Shown here: positions 12,471 to 25,542 of the stretch, one piece after another | Position numbering within the stretch: the first letter of the stretch is position 1 | Layout of the letters: each line of letters opens with the position of its first letter | DNA from: Ficedula albicollis | Lineage: Eukaryota; Chordata; Aves; Passeriformes; Muscicapidae | Assembly (NCBI RefSeq): GCF_000247815.1 | Contig: NC_021674.1 | Span: 75,684,559-75,748,558, forward strand | Length of the DNA stretch: 64,000 nt | Reading direction: 5' to 3' | Notes under the pieces: generated by a model | Seen by the model: only the letters and a program-made list of their open reading frames with translations | Database searches by the model: none | What the model was told of the DNA's origin: nothing | Translations under genes and position numbers: made by a program

Positions 12471-15400
12471 CATTTATTGCTCACACCATTATAAAATGAC
12501 CATTCCCTTGGTTCTAACTGTCTTTTGGATTATGGGAATTTCACCTATTCTTTGTTGTTGTTGTTGTTCCATATATTTGTAACACATATAACTTAGATTT
12601 CACTAAGTCTTTACTAGATAAGTATTACTTAATTTAAATGAGCTATTTTTCCCCCCTACTACTGGTCATTTATTTCAAAACATGTCAGGTACCAAAAAAA
12701 GGTATATGTCCATATATATGTCCACATTCACTGATATTAGACAGTGAAACTTTGCTTTAATTAGGTACCAGAACCTTTTCAACTGAGTTGGCAGCAGTGG
12801 TGATGTGGTCTGTAGCCTACCAATTTCCTGGAAGAGGTTCTAACAGAGCAAGGCTGAAATAGAACAGCATTGAAAATTAAAAATAAAAAACAAACAAAAA
12901 ACAAACAATAAGAACCCCAAAACATTCAAAACAAAATTTAAAGCACATCTGATTCGAATTTAAGATTATTTTCACTTAATTTTAGATTGATTTGAGCTGA
13001 AACTTACAGTAAAGAACAGACTATAATTACAAAAAAACCCGAACAATAATGCAGCTCCTAGGTTCATTTACAAATAAAACCTTGAAGAAACCTGTAGGCA
13101 AGCACAGTGGCAATGCTTTATTTCACTTGATGCAAAAAGAACCCTGCATTATTTAACTAGTCAGTAATTAAGAAGCTTAGCTGTACTACATCACAAGTCG
13201 TGTAGATTGCAGAGGTTGCATCAAATTAATATAATCATGCTGGTATCCATTCCCGGTAATTTTCTGTTTTAAATAATGTGTGAATTTATGCTCAACCCTT
13301 CTTTTGATGCAGAAATCTTGAAAGGATGATGAGAAGATAGGAATACTTTATCACACAAAACAAACTTGGAGTCTGACATGTAGAAAAAAAATATAAAAAG
13401 AAAAATATAATAAGAAGATAAAGAAGGTTTTGATGAAATTCTGTAAAAATAATTTTTTAAACTGTCTTTAAGAAGGTGAATGGGGAACAATCATTCAGAA
13501 ATAAAATTGCTCACAACAGGTATTAAAAAATAAAAGGAAAATCTTCTTTCCAGAAAGCTAGGGAAATTACAGAAACCACTGCCACTGTGTTTTTTTGAGG
13601 CCAGCAGTCCAAATGAGTTTCAATAGTCAGTCCTGGAGAATGACTCCTTTGGTACTTCTTGAGCATAGTCGTCCCATTTGAACCCTTAGCTAATTTCTGA
13701 TGTGCCAGAAGCTCAGACATATACCAAATAAAGAATTATTTTGGTAGTATCCTATTTCTAGCACTTTCACAAAGCTTCATCTGGTAGACAGTACACATTT
13801 GTTCTGACTTAAAACCGTTCTGTAGTTCATAAACACAGACACTCACTTCTCTATGCAGAAGCATCAAGTTGTAAAAATGATTGTGACTAAGCCAGTGAAA
13901 TAAAGCAAAAGTAATACAGCTATGCCTGCCATCACATATAGAAATCAGAGTGCCAAATTTACATTAAATGTCACCAGAACCAGGAGAGGTCAGACAGAGA
14001 TGAGTGCTCTTGCAGTAAATAAAAATTGTTGTGCCTTCTCTCTTGTCAAACCTGGCTGCCGAACCCTTATTACACATTACAATTACTTCTGAGATGGAAT
14101 ACAGGCTTCATGCATTATATTTATTTCACTTCATTTGCATGTTAAATACATAACATTTGCATTTCTACTAAAGCAATGACACAAACTTGTAACTCAAAAG
14201 ATGTACTTTGATTGGAACTTGTAATTATAACACGTAGCAGAAGTAAGATAAATTCTCAACGTACACTGGGAATTTTGTACAAGGGGGCCAGTGCTGCTTC
14301 ACTGAATCATTTCTAAGAAGCACTGTGGAGGAGTGAAAACGAAGAGAAAAGAGAGCCACTAGCCAAAGGGAAGCATAAGAAAAAAAGAGCTTTTTAAAAG
14401 AAGTAGAAAGTATCCCAAAACAAGCCTTACTGAAAAAACAATCTCTCGGAAGAGCTCCAACTTTTAATGCTCACCTACCTGACAGGAACTGGACATTTAA
14501 TCTCTAATACGTATTGACATATAAGAAATCAATGTAGTTTTGAAATGTAATTACTGAGCAATTTACATGAAAAAACCTTTCAGTATAGGAAATCTATCAC
14601 TTAGGTAACGTTCTTGTGTGCAGGAACCTTTAAATATTCTCAATTTGAAAGTATGTCTTAAAAATGCATTGTGACATTGAAAGATATTTGCTTTAAAAAT
14701 ATGTTTTACAATTAGATTGCATTTCTTCTCTTGAAAGTAAGAGTTGAAGAGGAGAGCAGTTTATTCCTTCAAGATTTTTTCCTCAGTCCTTTGAACAAGT
14801 GATTTCCATTAAGAATGTGGGTTACACAGAGAACGCTTCTGTAAGCTGCTAAGGTCAGGGAACATCCAAATGTGGGATCACCCAGCCTGGGGTTCCACTA
14901 CTTTAAAGCTAAATTTTAGCAGGACTCCTGTCCCATCCATTAGTTTTATAGTCAATACAAAGAGGGTATAGCAGCAGAATCTCTTAACCTGAAAGTTCTG
15001 ATAAAAAGCACTGCAGAGCCTTATAAATTTCCTTGAACACTATTATGTTTTATATTAAACAGAGTATTGGTATGAGATGTCATCTATCTAAATTGCTCTG
15101 TGATATTATTTTACTGGTTGCTGCATTTTCTACAACAGTGTTTAAAACATCCTGGAGAACACTGCTTTCCAGAACAAGCTCCTCTCACACTAAATATGTG
15201 CTGCTGTAGTTATGTATCATAAAGTGTAAAAGCAGAAGTTCTAGCATGACTTACATACCAATAAAAATATTTGTTAGTAGCCAAGGATGTGATGCTCCTT
15301 AGCAGATGCCTGTTCAGTGCAGAAAAGGCCAGAAGACTTGGCAGTATTTTAACTTGCATGTTTTATGTACTTCAGTAAGAAATTGCAATGTCTATTGCTC

Positions 15401-17049
15401 CTATAACTCATTCCATCAAAAATATTTATGTCAGCCATACAAAATTATAACAATATAGCTCTCCTGGAAGAAACCTAAGCCTATGTATTTCAATTGTCAC
15501 TGGAAAAGTCACTGGATAGTCCAAAATGACAAAAGACAAGACAACAGATCAGTGAATGTACAGTGAAAGTGGTCTGGATATATGTGGTATCTTACTGAAG
15601 ATTGAATAATGAAGAAAGAAAGGTATGGATTTGAGTTTTCTTGGTTTTTATTTTGCTAGGTTTTTTTTTTTTTTGTTTTTGTTTTTTGCGGTACCAAAAC
15701 TATCATCCTGCTCTGGAAATTCAGATTTGTTTTTAAATACTGTAGTTTGAATTTTACTTTTGTGTGTGAAAAAACAGAGAGAAAAATGTGCTATTTCTTG
15801 GATGACCTATCTGAGAATTTACACTCTGTACATTCTAGCCAGGAACTTATAAATATGCAACAGCTATAAACAACCAAATCTTGAGGTAGCTAAATAAAAC
15901 TTTTTAAAAGCCAACAGAGACAACTACAAGGAAAATACTTATCCTGACCTTACTCCTTTCACATTTTGACTGAGCATGAACTATATTCTTACATTTGACA
16001 TAAACAAAGATGCACTGTTGGAAGGATGTGTCCTGCATTGTCTGCTGATATATCAAATTGTTTTAAACTATTTATTTATTTATAATAAATTTTTTAGTAT
16101 TTTTGAAATAATTATTGGATACCTCCTCCCAGAAAAAGATTGAAGAAAAAAAAATCACTTCAGGATAACTTTTGATCAGGCTACAGGTTGGAAGCAAAGA
16201 GTAGGTATGCTGGGACCTGCTTCTCTATATTCAATATATTCAAAGTCTTCCACCACTCCATTCTGATGAAAGCATTTTTTTCAAGTGGAAGAACACATTA
16301 AAAAGTCAAAGAAATACAAGAAGACTTAGAATGACAAGGAATTGGAAATTTTGGAAATGTTTAAAGTATTTTGCTGCATATAAAGATTATTTCCTAGTCT
16401 ATCCTAACCTAAACAAATATTAGCCTCCATTAGCCTCCCCCCTCTAGCTCCCATGTGGGACTATGACAAATACAGGTGATGTCAAGTGTTGTATAACAAA
16501 ATGAACCAAAGTCTTCTTCCTTGGGCAAAGAAAAATACAACTACTAATTCTTAGTTATTATAAGAAAAATACTATTAACTAAATTTCTCATATGATATCA
16601 AAATAAAAATGTTTTACATCCAAACAATAATTTTACAGATATTAAATGATTACCCAGAAGAAAAATGGAGACTGCCCAGTAGGCTTTGGAAGGGGAAAAA
16701 CCCCTTGAAAGAAGAGCGTGAATAAAATTAATGTAAAATATAAGATGCTGCAAATCTCAAAGGAGATATTGCACTAAGTGTGAAGGATTTCTTTTGCATA
16801 GGTATGAACATGCTAGCCTTGGAATTATTAAATATTGGAATGATAATACCAGTACTAGAAATATCATTGTAAGTTTAGTTAACTAGAAGAATATATTTAA
16901 TTGCTGAAGTAAATAAGCAGTTTCTCTGGGCCACATTTCTCTATTGATTTTTATGTAGAACAGGTTTCTTCCTGTTTTTATCAATCTAATTTCCTGGAAA
17001 TTACTAGCTTCAAAGTTAGGAATAAGCAAATCTAGAGTCAGAACTGGAG
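12471..17049. other. noncoding unique sequence with short simple repeats
   Basis: Contains a (TTG)5-type run near 12553-12568, A-rich stretches near 12880-12910 and a T-rich run at 15661-15690. No convincing exon. The frames at 13269-13720 and 16883-17086 look like chance. Confidence 0.5.
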
Positions 17050-17270
17050 AGAACCTCAAGAAATCAATCATTTCATCTCTTCCCAAATACTATGTATGTG
17101 TTTACCTTGGCTGATGGCATGGTTAGCCAGTTCTAAAAGATCTTCAAGTAATGGGGACTCAGTCCCTCTTCTCCCCACTGATGATCATTATCTGTAGGAT
17201 GGTTTAACTAATGTATTTCTTCTTCTATCAAATAGTCTGGACATCTGATTATCCTTCTTGACCTCAATTT
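17050..17270 (-). mobile_element. old CR1 LINE 3' fragment
   Basis: The plus strand reads like the reverse complement of an older, reptile-type CR1 3' region: 'gagaacctcaagaaatcaat', a 'ctgatggcatggttagccag' block, then 'cttcaagtaatggggactca' and a following T-rich block. The similarity is imperfect and the edges are approximate. It is more decayed than the copy at 1366. Confidence 0.5.
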
Positions 17271-20264
17271 GCTGTCATTTTCATGGAGTACAAGGTCCAT
17301 GTAAAGCACACAGAAAATGAAGACTGGCCAGTGCCGAGGACAGAAGTGCCTGCCTGCTGCAGAGAGGAAGAGACAAATCCTTCCCTTGCTTTGCAGGTAA
17401 TGCACTGCAAGAGAGATTTTGAGTTTCCACTTTAAGGACAATGTGTTATTAACATGTGTTCAACCGCTGGCTCCTTTTATAACTCTTAAACCTTTCTGCA
17501 GAACTGCTGCCTAATTAGTTGTTTCCAGACTTTTCAGTGCAATTCTGAACTAACTCCTTAGAGCTGAATTTAAAAGTCCTCCCTTCTTGCTGTTTTCTGT
17601 ACTTCCTGTATCAAAATATGTTCATCAGTAAACCCCACATTCAGGGTCCTACTGCTTTCCCTTCTCAACATGTATTCATGCTGCTCAAATTTCCAGTGAG
17701 CAACAAATCCCATGAATGATGAAATAAAAATCTGGGGATTTTTTCTTACAAAAAAAATAAAACTACAAAACCAAACTAAACTTAAAACCAAAGCCAAATT
17801 TGTTTTCCTTAACTTTCTAGATCTGTAGTATCTTATAGATCTTTAGATGGCATTCTGCTTCTTTTACCTAGGGATTTTGAATGTATCTATACCCTACACT
17901 GCTCTACTAAAGGCACTGTTCCCCCTTATTTCTTCCTAATTATTTATAAACATCACATTTTCCTATATTTCCTGAACCAGATTACATTCCTACTCTAATT
18001 ATGGAAATTATTCTGATATCCTTTTACATTTTTTATCTCCTGCGTATCTTGCACTTTTAATTTCTGTGCAGATGCTTAAAAGCTGCATCTCTGTCTTCCT
18101 CCCTTCTTTATTTCATGCCATGAATAGCCCAATACATTCTGTTTTCAGGATTTTTGTCAGCATATTTCATTGTTCTGTGGTATTTTGTTATTCTTCTGTC
18201 AATCTTGGAAGTAAACTTAATATTCTTACTCTTTTTCATGAGATGTAGTCTAATCTCAGTCTTATTCCATATCATTGCAAGGCTGACTTATCCAGGTGGT
18301 CTGGTGAAACCATCTCTGTGGGGTGCATCCTTCACCACTGCAAAATTAATGCAACTTGCACAGATATAAATTTAGTAATACTTTTTACTTTGAAATTCTA
18401 TTTACCAAGAGAATTCTTCTTAAAAAAATGTTTATCCAGATAAAGTTTGACAGAGCAACACAGGAGTTTTCCTCTAAGTGTTAAATTAGAGCCTCCAAAT
18501 GAAAGGGTTGGATGAAAATCCAGCTGTGCCCCTCAGATCAGCTAAATGCTTCTGTAGTCATTATACAAGATTGATGAGAATCTCCTTGACAGATCCTCCT
18601 TGATTTGGACAACTGAAGTTAACAAGGCTTATACTCAAATTATTCTCACAGCACTAAATAAATACAAGCTTTTTAATTGCTTATTATGCTTTAATGAACC
18701 AGTTGAACATGTTCGGGTTTAATTGTTTTCCTTCATATTTGACCTTTTTTTAACTCTTTCTCCCATTTCCAAAGTGTAAATATATTTATTTGTTACTAGT
18801 CCTCATGTTTTTTTATCCTTCTTAGATGCTCCAAAATAGTTAATAATGCTGAAAACCTTCTAACAATGAACATGCATGGATTGCAGTTATCAACTATACC
18901 TTCAGAGTAGAAGTTCCTTTTATTCTCAGGCCAGTAAAGCCTTTTTAGCCAAATTTCTTTATGAAAGAAAATACAGGTACTAAAACCACTACTGTGCTGT
19001 CTTCCTATTGCTCCTCAGCACTGAAGACCAAGATAACATTAGGCTGGGGCACTGTCTGCCTGGCCAACTTTAGAACATACTCAAAGACATATCAAGCATG
19101 AAAGTTAGTTACAGAGACACCAACACCTTTACCTTTATGAAAACATATTAAGAACTTATTATAATGAATGCCTCTGCCTGAATTAAGGTGCAAACGAGAT
19201 CATGTGCTGAAGTCAATAGCACAGATTTTATTTGAGAGTAAATGTGAGCTAGAAAGAGAAAAGGAAAAGGGGAGGGAAGGGGGTAGGTAAGTATCCATTC
19301 TTTAAGTCCTCACAAAACAGGCATACAATAATACAGTGAGTATTTTTCTCTTCAGGAAAACTTCTTTTTTGTTTGTTGTAATTTGAAACTGGTGAATTTT
19401 TCTATTATCTTCAGGTAAATCAAAGTTGATTACAATTTTAGAACTGGCTTCAAGGAGTATGGCTGCATGCGTTTCAAAATCTCACATGATTTGGAGAAAT
19501 CAGTGAATTGTTTCTGTGTATCCAAAGGGAATAACAGAGACTCTTCCAGAGAGTAATTCCATTACATGTATCATTCCTTATAAACACACTGAGCCATACT
19601 CAAATTAATGTAGATATTGTTTGTAGTTTTTCATTTTCTCTTCCAGGAAACAAACGAATATTATTTTTTTTCTAATTCTAGTTAAATATATCAGACTGTA
19701 AATTTTTGTATCAGAAGCTACCTGCTCATCCTGCAATCAACCATTGTGGTGAGTTTGAACAATTAGAAAGGCTTTAGAAAATGCTTGAATTGAAAAATTG
19801 TGAAATAATGACCCAATAAAATAAAAGTTTAATCAACTCATCTACTGAGCACGGAAACTAAAGGATGCAACAACAATTTTGCAGAACTACAAATATAAGA
19901 AGAGGAAAATTGAGTGAGGAGGCTATTACATGTATTAGGAAAAAACAGCTAGGAAATCTAGCTAGAACGTGACATCTTAGTGAGGAAGAAAATAAAGTGA
20001 TTTCTTTAAGAACAGGAAGAGTAAATGTTTGAAAAGTGTCTCTGGGAGTGGGGTAGATTCTCTGTGATATGCACTCCCTAAATCAAATTTGGATGACTTT
20101 CTGAAATACAAGCCTGGGTTCAGTCAGATGGTTTAGGCTTGGTGCAGGAGCTGCTGCAAGTAATTCCCTAGCATGCATTATGCAACAGGATGAGCTTTAA
20201 AACCTACTGAGAAAATGTTTGGGCCAACCTTGCAGCTTGCACACACTGATATAACTTTTTAAAA
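17271..20264. other. noncoding sequence, nothing recognised
   Basis: AT-rich DNA. Part of 17271-17560 could be a further decayed extension of the CR1 at 17050, but I cannot align it by eye. The frames at 17208-17797 and 18066-18369 have no exon support. Confidence 0.45.
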
Positions 20265-20460
20265 GCCAGTTGAGTTGTATTGATTTACACCAGCTTCTGA
20301 TCTTGCCCTTGGAATATAATTTACTGCTGTCATTATGCAGTAACACCCAGCCCCTGCCTGTTTTCCACGCTGTAATAAGAGCAGCTGTCTTTGCGGTTTG
20401 GGGCCTGATCCAATTACACTCAATGGGAAAACTCCCATTTAGTGCAGGCACACAATTAGA
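20265..20460. repeat. possible ancient amniote interspersed repeat
   Basis: Contains 'attgatttacaccagcttct' and 'ggggcctgatccaattacac' followed by 'tcaatgggaaaactcccatt'. Phrases of this kind recur in old reptile and bird repeats that I cannot name with certainty. Overlapping frames on both strands at 20197-20530 are not exon-like. If conserved across birds this could also be an exapted noncoding element. Confidence 0.35.
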
Positions 20461-20864
20461 TGGTTACAAATTGGTCACAAATAAATTCAGACTGGAAATT
20501 AAAACTATTCCATCTGAGATTGTTTTTTAGTTATCTGGTAAAGTGCTGGAGTAGCCTCGCAAACAGATTAACAAGTCAAGGAACGTGTTAAAATTAAGAC
20601 TGGAAATAGGGAAGGGACTGTGTAAGGAGCAGAAAAAGGGGTCTGTACCAGTATTTCCACTGTACCCTCCTTACCTCTGGCAATTTGTAGCACAGAGACA
20701 GCACTCAGCTGAGGCAGAAAGGAGTGGGACTTAGGGGTCTGGGGCACTTGATGTCATGGTGTCTCTACAAGGGTTTGAAATTAACCTGTTGTTTCCTAAT
20801 ACTTTTTAAGTGTTATTATTCCTCCTGATGGGTTTTTTTTTTAGGCAACAAAAAATGTGCAGGA

Positions 20865-20948
20865 AGAGACTCCAAGATGTGTAGTAGCTATAATTTGTGT
20901 GTCTAAAGAGACTTCAAGATGTGTAGTAGCTATAATTTGTGTGTCTTT
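20865..20948. repeat. 42-bp tandem duplication, two copies
   Basis: Copies at 20865-20906 and 20907-20948 match except for one or two bases (gactcc against gacttc). Confidence 0.93.
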
Positions 20949-22503
20949 GAAACTTTCCCGGTGCCTGGAAAGTGGCAGTGGTCCAAGGCAGACAGCAGGG
21001 TGTACTCACCCTGTAAAACAATGAGATGAGCTGGGTGTGTGCTTTGGGGTCTGCTCACTTTCTCAGGGTTAAACCACTTGCTAGATTTTATGTCAGCAGG
21101 AATTGCTTTCCACGGCTCACTCACAGTTACTGTTCAAGGTAGTCTTCTCTTGCTTTGTAATATCTTAATTTTCTTTAATATACTACCTCAACTCTAGACA
21201 TTTGGTGACATGCTTAATCTTCTCACTTCCTCTGGTACATTCTGGTTATGGGGTTTTTTTGGCGTTTTGGTATATTGTAAGCAATTTTTAGGGAACCAGG
21301 AAGTATTCTGTTATGTGGTGGATTTTCTGAATCATAAATCTACTGTAGAGTTTCCTCTAGCTGTGATACAATTGCTGAAATGAAAGAATGAAAGCAAACC
21401 CATTTGGTCTTGTTTTTTCTATTTATTTTGTCTACTGTGGAACACAGAGTACTTTATTTCTGTCTATTATTCCTGTCTATTTTTTCTTTTTTTCACTCCT
21501 GTCTTTAAGCATTCTGGTTTATCTTTGAAAGGGGAAGAGCACAGTCAGATACAGCCTCTGTGAAAGGAGCCCAGAGAAATGAGCAGGAGGTGTTCTGATC
21601 CCAGGTGAGGGCAGAGCTTTTCTTTATTTCACTTGCTTATTATTCTACCACCTCAAATATTGCTGTTATTTCTGTCACAGAAAACAGAGGCTGAAACACT
21701 GTAAGACCGGCATCAGGGCTTGCCCAGAGACAGCTCTTTCAGTAAAAAAAGGTATGTGATGAAAGTATATAATTAAAGTACCAGAGGTAGGTTTTATCTG
21801 ACTAAATATAGATATTTATAATATGATGTTAGTTATATCCAAAAATATATCCCTAAATATAAATCAGAGCACTACTGACATGGAAGTGCTATGCCACTAA
21901 AGAAGGAATCTGGGGTGATGAACTTGGATATGGACGTGGCTACTGCAAGCATTGAAAGTTAGATTAGGTACATTTAATCCCAAATTCCACTATTAACCAT
22001 TTTAGGAGATATCAATAAAATACACTATACTTAACATTCAGGTTCCTTATTTTCCTAGTTTATATAATCTGATGTGAAAAAGAAATGGTAAAGCTGACCA
22101 CGTAGGAATGTTGCAAGGATGGGAGGACAGCCAAGGTGCAAATGTGCATTACTCTGAGGCTCTTTGCACCTTCCCATGTCTCAAGAAAGATGACCTGAAG
22201 AATAAAAATATACACAGAGTACTGTTCTTTCCTTGTGAAATATCAACCACTTGAAAAAGTCACTCAGTAGAAGCCAGAACAGTTTAAACTTGCCAAGCTG
22301 AAGGTGGGGAAATAGTAAGCTGCTTGAAATTTCTCCTCCTGTCCTGTCAGGCAGGCACAGCACATGCTAGGATCAGCTAAAAGTCTGTGGTCACATAAGA
22401 CATGCACAACTTCAACTACATATGACTCAAAGTGCTTAAATGGCAAGCACTATAGACTACTAATATTTGTTAATAATATAGAAGGATAAACCACTTAATA
22501 AAG
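20949..22503. other. noncoding sequence, nothing recognised
   Basis: No repeat family or exon recognised. The frames at 20930-21124 and 22181-22446 overlap a duplication or have no splice context. Confidence 0.45.
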
Positions 22504-22643
22504 ATAAATTTTTTGCATTGTTCCCATATTAATTTCCCATCTTAGAAATACAGGAATTGCTATAGATGAGAAAATAAATTTTTTGCATTGTTCCCATATC
22601 AATTTCCCAGCTTAGAAATACAGGAATTGCTATAGATGAGAAG
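22504..22643. repeat. 70-bp tandem duplication, two copies
   Basis: Copies at about 22504-22573 and 22574-22643 differ at a few positions (catattaat against catatcaat, cccatctt against cccagctt, and at the join). Confidence 0.93.
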
Positions 22644-22874
22644 TAACAAAGAATGATTTCTCTCTGTTTCATTTTTGTACATGAGAGGAGTTTACACAAA
22701 AATGCATCCTATTTTTACTCATTATCTATAATTTTACACCTATTTTTCCCATAAAATAATGCACATACATGCACATCTTGATGCAATTGCTTCCATTTCT
22801 CAAGCACCTATATTATCAGTGCCACAACTGCTACCCTTCAGATAGCTTTCCATTCATTATATAATAGATAAATG

Positions 22875-23015
22875 TGGCTGATCCCAGTGCAGTTGAATGG
22901 TTCGATTTCAATGGTAAGGGTTTATTCAGCAAGGCATTTAAGCCTGTGTTCAATTTAGAGCAATTGGGTACTCCTAATATATCCTGAAAATTAGGCACCT
23001 GTCTACATCAGTGGG
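22875..23015. repeat. possible ancient amniote interspersed repeat
   Basis: Shows the old-repeat phrases 'gatttcaatggtaagggttt', 'attcagcaaggcatttaagc' and 'aaaattaggcacctgtctac' in order. Similar phrases recur in turtle, crocodile and bird genomes as an old dispersed repeat. Family name not assigned. Confidence 0.35.
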
Positions 23016-23214
23016 AATTAATGGTATGCTCACATGTTTTTTTCTGAATCAAAGTTTAAATTTAAGGATACTCAGTGAAATACTGGTAAGGATACTGCTG
23101 AAAATTCAGTGGCAGCCTCAGCAATGGCCATTGGATAGAAATTGTTGATGATGCTCACAGAAGTTCCCAGAGCTTTTAATTTTTTTTAATGTATTTCCTA
23201 ATTTGTGTTAATAG

Positions 23215-23216
<2 letters not shown>

Positions 23217-23253
<37 letters not shown>

Positions 23254-23260
23254 AAAAAAA
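23217..23260. repeat. (CA)n microsatellite followed by an A run
   Basis: About 16 CA dinucleotides from 23217 to 23249 run directly into about 12 A and then GGGG. This is a common polymorphic repeat type. Confidence 0.95.
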
Positions 23261-23278
23261 GGGGATATGAAAATAATA

Positions 23279-23350
23279 CAAATAATACCAGGTGGAAATA
23301 AATCCTCCATAATGCAAATAATACCAGGTGGAAATAAATCCTCCTCTGTT
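23279..23350. repeat. 36-bp tandem duplication, two copies
   Basis: Copies at 23279-23314 and 23315-23350 share 'caaataataccaggtggaaa' and the following 'taaatcctcc', and diverge at their last few bases. Confidence 0.9.
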
Positions 23351-25044
23351 TTTACTTGCCAACATTTCTTTAATTATGATCAGTTCACAGACATTTCTGG
23401 CAAATTGAAAACCAGACTACAACTCAATGAAAACACTGACGATTTTCAAAAGCCAAAGGTTAGCTTCTTGCACTAAAGCAAAGTTAGATGATAGTTTAAT
23501 AAATATAGTTAGCCATGTAGAATTTAAAAGTTAAAATGTCAGAGCACATACTGATTGAGAAATATGTGATACTCAGATTTTGACAAGCCTGGGTGGCTTG
23601 TGCATGCTTTCTTAATAAAGAGAGGATTGTCTATGGGAATCAGAGAGATATTAGGAAAAGCCCCATTGAAATAAAGAGAAAGGTCTGCTCATCATCTATA
23701 AGAATAATATATCACAAAGATACATGATTATCCTCCAGAAGACTTGGCAAAGCAACGAAATATGCATGGAATATGTCAGCCAAGGTTCCTGTGGCAGATC
23801 AGCACAGGAATTTGTGTCCCTTGCTTTGAAGCTTGTGCTTGGGAATGGGCACAGCCACGTAGTGCGGAGCAGGAAAGGACAGGTGTAGTGAGGGCTGCCA
23901 CATCTGCTCACTCCATTCCTGCATTTTAGGTATGAATAAGGGAAGAGGAAGGTGTTATAGCTCAGTCAGTCAGAGCACAAATAGTCCCCAGAGGCAATGG
24001 CAAATACTGCACCATCTCTGTCCCCAGCTGATGGTGCCTAGTGCCTCTTCCCACTTGAGAATCTGCCCTGTGTTTCATGGCTTTGGGCTTGTGCTGTCCA
24101 AGATGGAAGTAATTGTACAGAAACTATGGAAAGAAGATAAAGAGAGGCACTGAAAGGTTCAGAGAAAAAGGAAACTTTAATGAGAAAATAGAAGTGCAAA
24201 ATGCTTGGAATATGTGACCATCAGAAACCTTAAAACAATTGTAAAAGATAATCCTAAAGATGTCATTTTGGCTGACTGCTGAAAACAACCATTTTCTTAA
24301 TTATATATCCAGAGGAAACAGTTATATCCATACATTACAACTTCTTTATTTTACTATAGTGTGAAATATCATACTATTATTTTTAATAAACTTTATTGAG
24401 GTAAGTGAAATGCAGAAAATGTAGCCGTAGTCTGATAAATATAAGTTCAACTTATATAGAATATTTGATAACATGTAACGATCTGACAGCTTAGGGTTCT
24501 TTCAAGCTCTGCATACCAGTGATTTAAAGGCATCTAGCATTAAATAAAATTGGTCAGCCATACCTGACCATTATCATGTCTTCATGTGTTCTCTTCATTT
24601 ACATATCATCTCTGATTTAAGTTCAGATTAAATATTTCTGAATTCTGGGGATGCTGACATCTTCTGAGATATGGAATTAGAGTCAATTAAGTCTGTTCTT
24701 TGGCCAAAATTTGAACCTTGTTTTACATTTACAATTCTACAATTGCAGCCTGAGTGTTGAAGGTCCTTCAAATTACCCACCAGCAGGTATGAAGCACCAT
24801 ACCTGGGGATCCCCAGCCTGGTTGATCCCACTTTTTTGCCACTTTTACAGCTACAACAGAAATGCAGGTGTTCTAAAGACCAACATGATAGCACAGAGCA
24901 TGATAGAAGGGACTGGTTTAAGGTGAAGGATCTGTACATGTGCTTCTCAGAGGAAAAATATGCCCAAACACAGAGAAGGTAGAGTCCAAATATTATTTGC
25001 TGATATTTTAAGCCTTCTATTTCCCTTAAAAAGCAAACAAACCA
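23351..25044. other. noncoding sequence, nothing recognised
   Basis: No exon or repeat family recognised. A box-A-like 'tagctcagtcagtcagagca' near 23960 has no box B and is not called a tRNA or SINE. The frames here have no splice support. Confidence 0.45.
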
Positions 25045-25518
<474 letters not shown>

Positions 25519-25542
25519 AAAAACCAAAAAAAAAAAAAAAAA

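Noticed and set aside
23940..23975. tRNA or tRNA-derived SINE suggested by 'tagctcagtcagtcagagca'
   Set aside because: Resembles a box A only. I see no box B, no cloverleaf and no SINE tail downstream.
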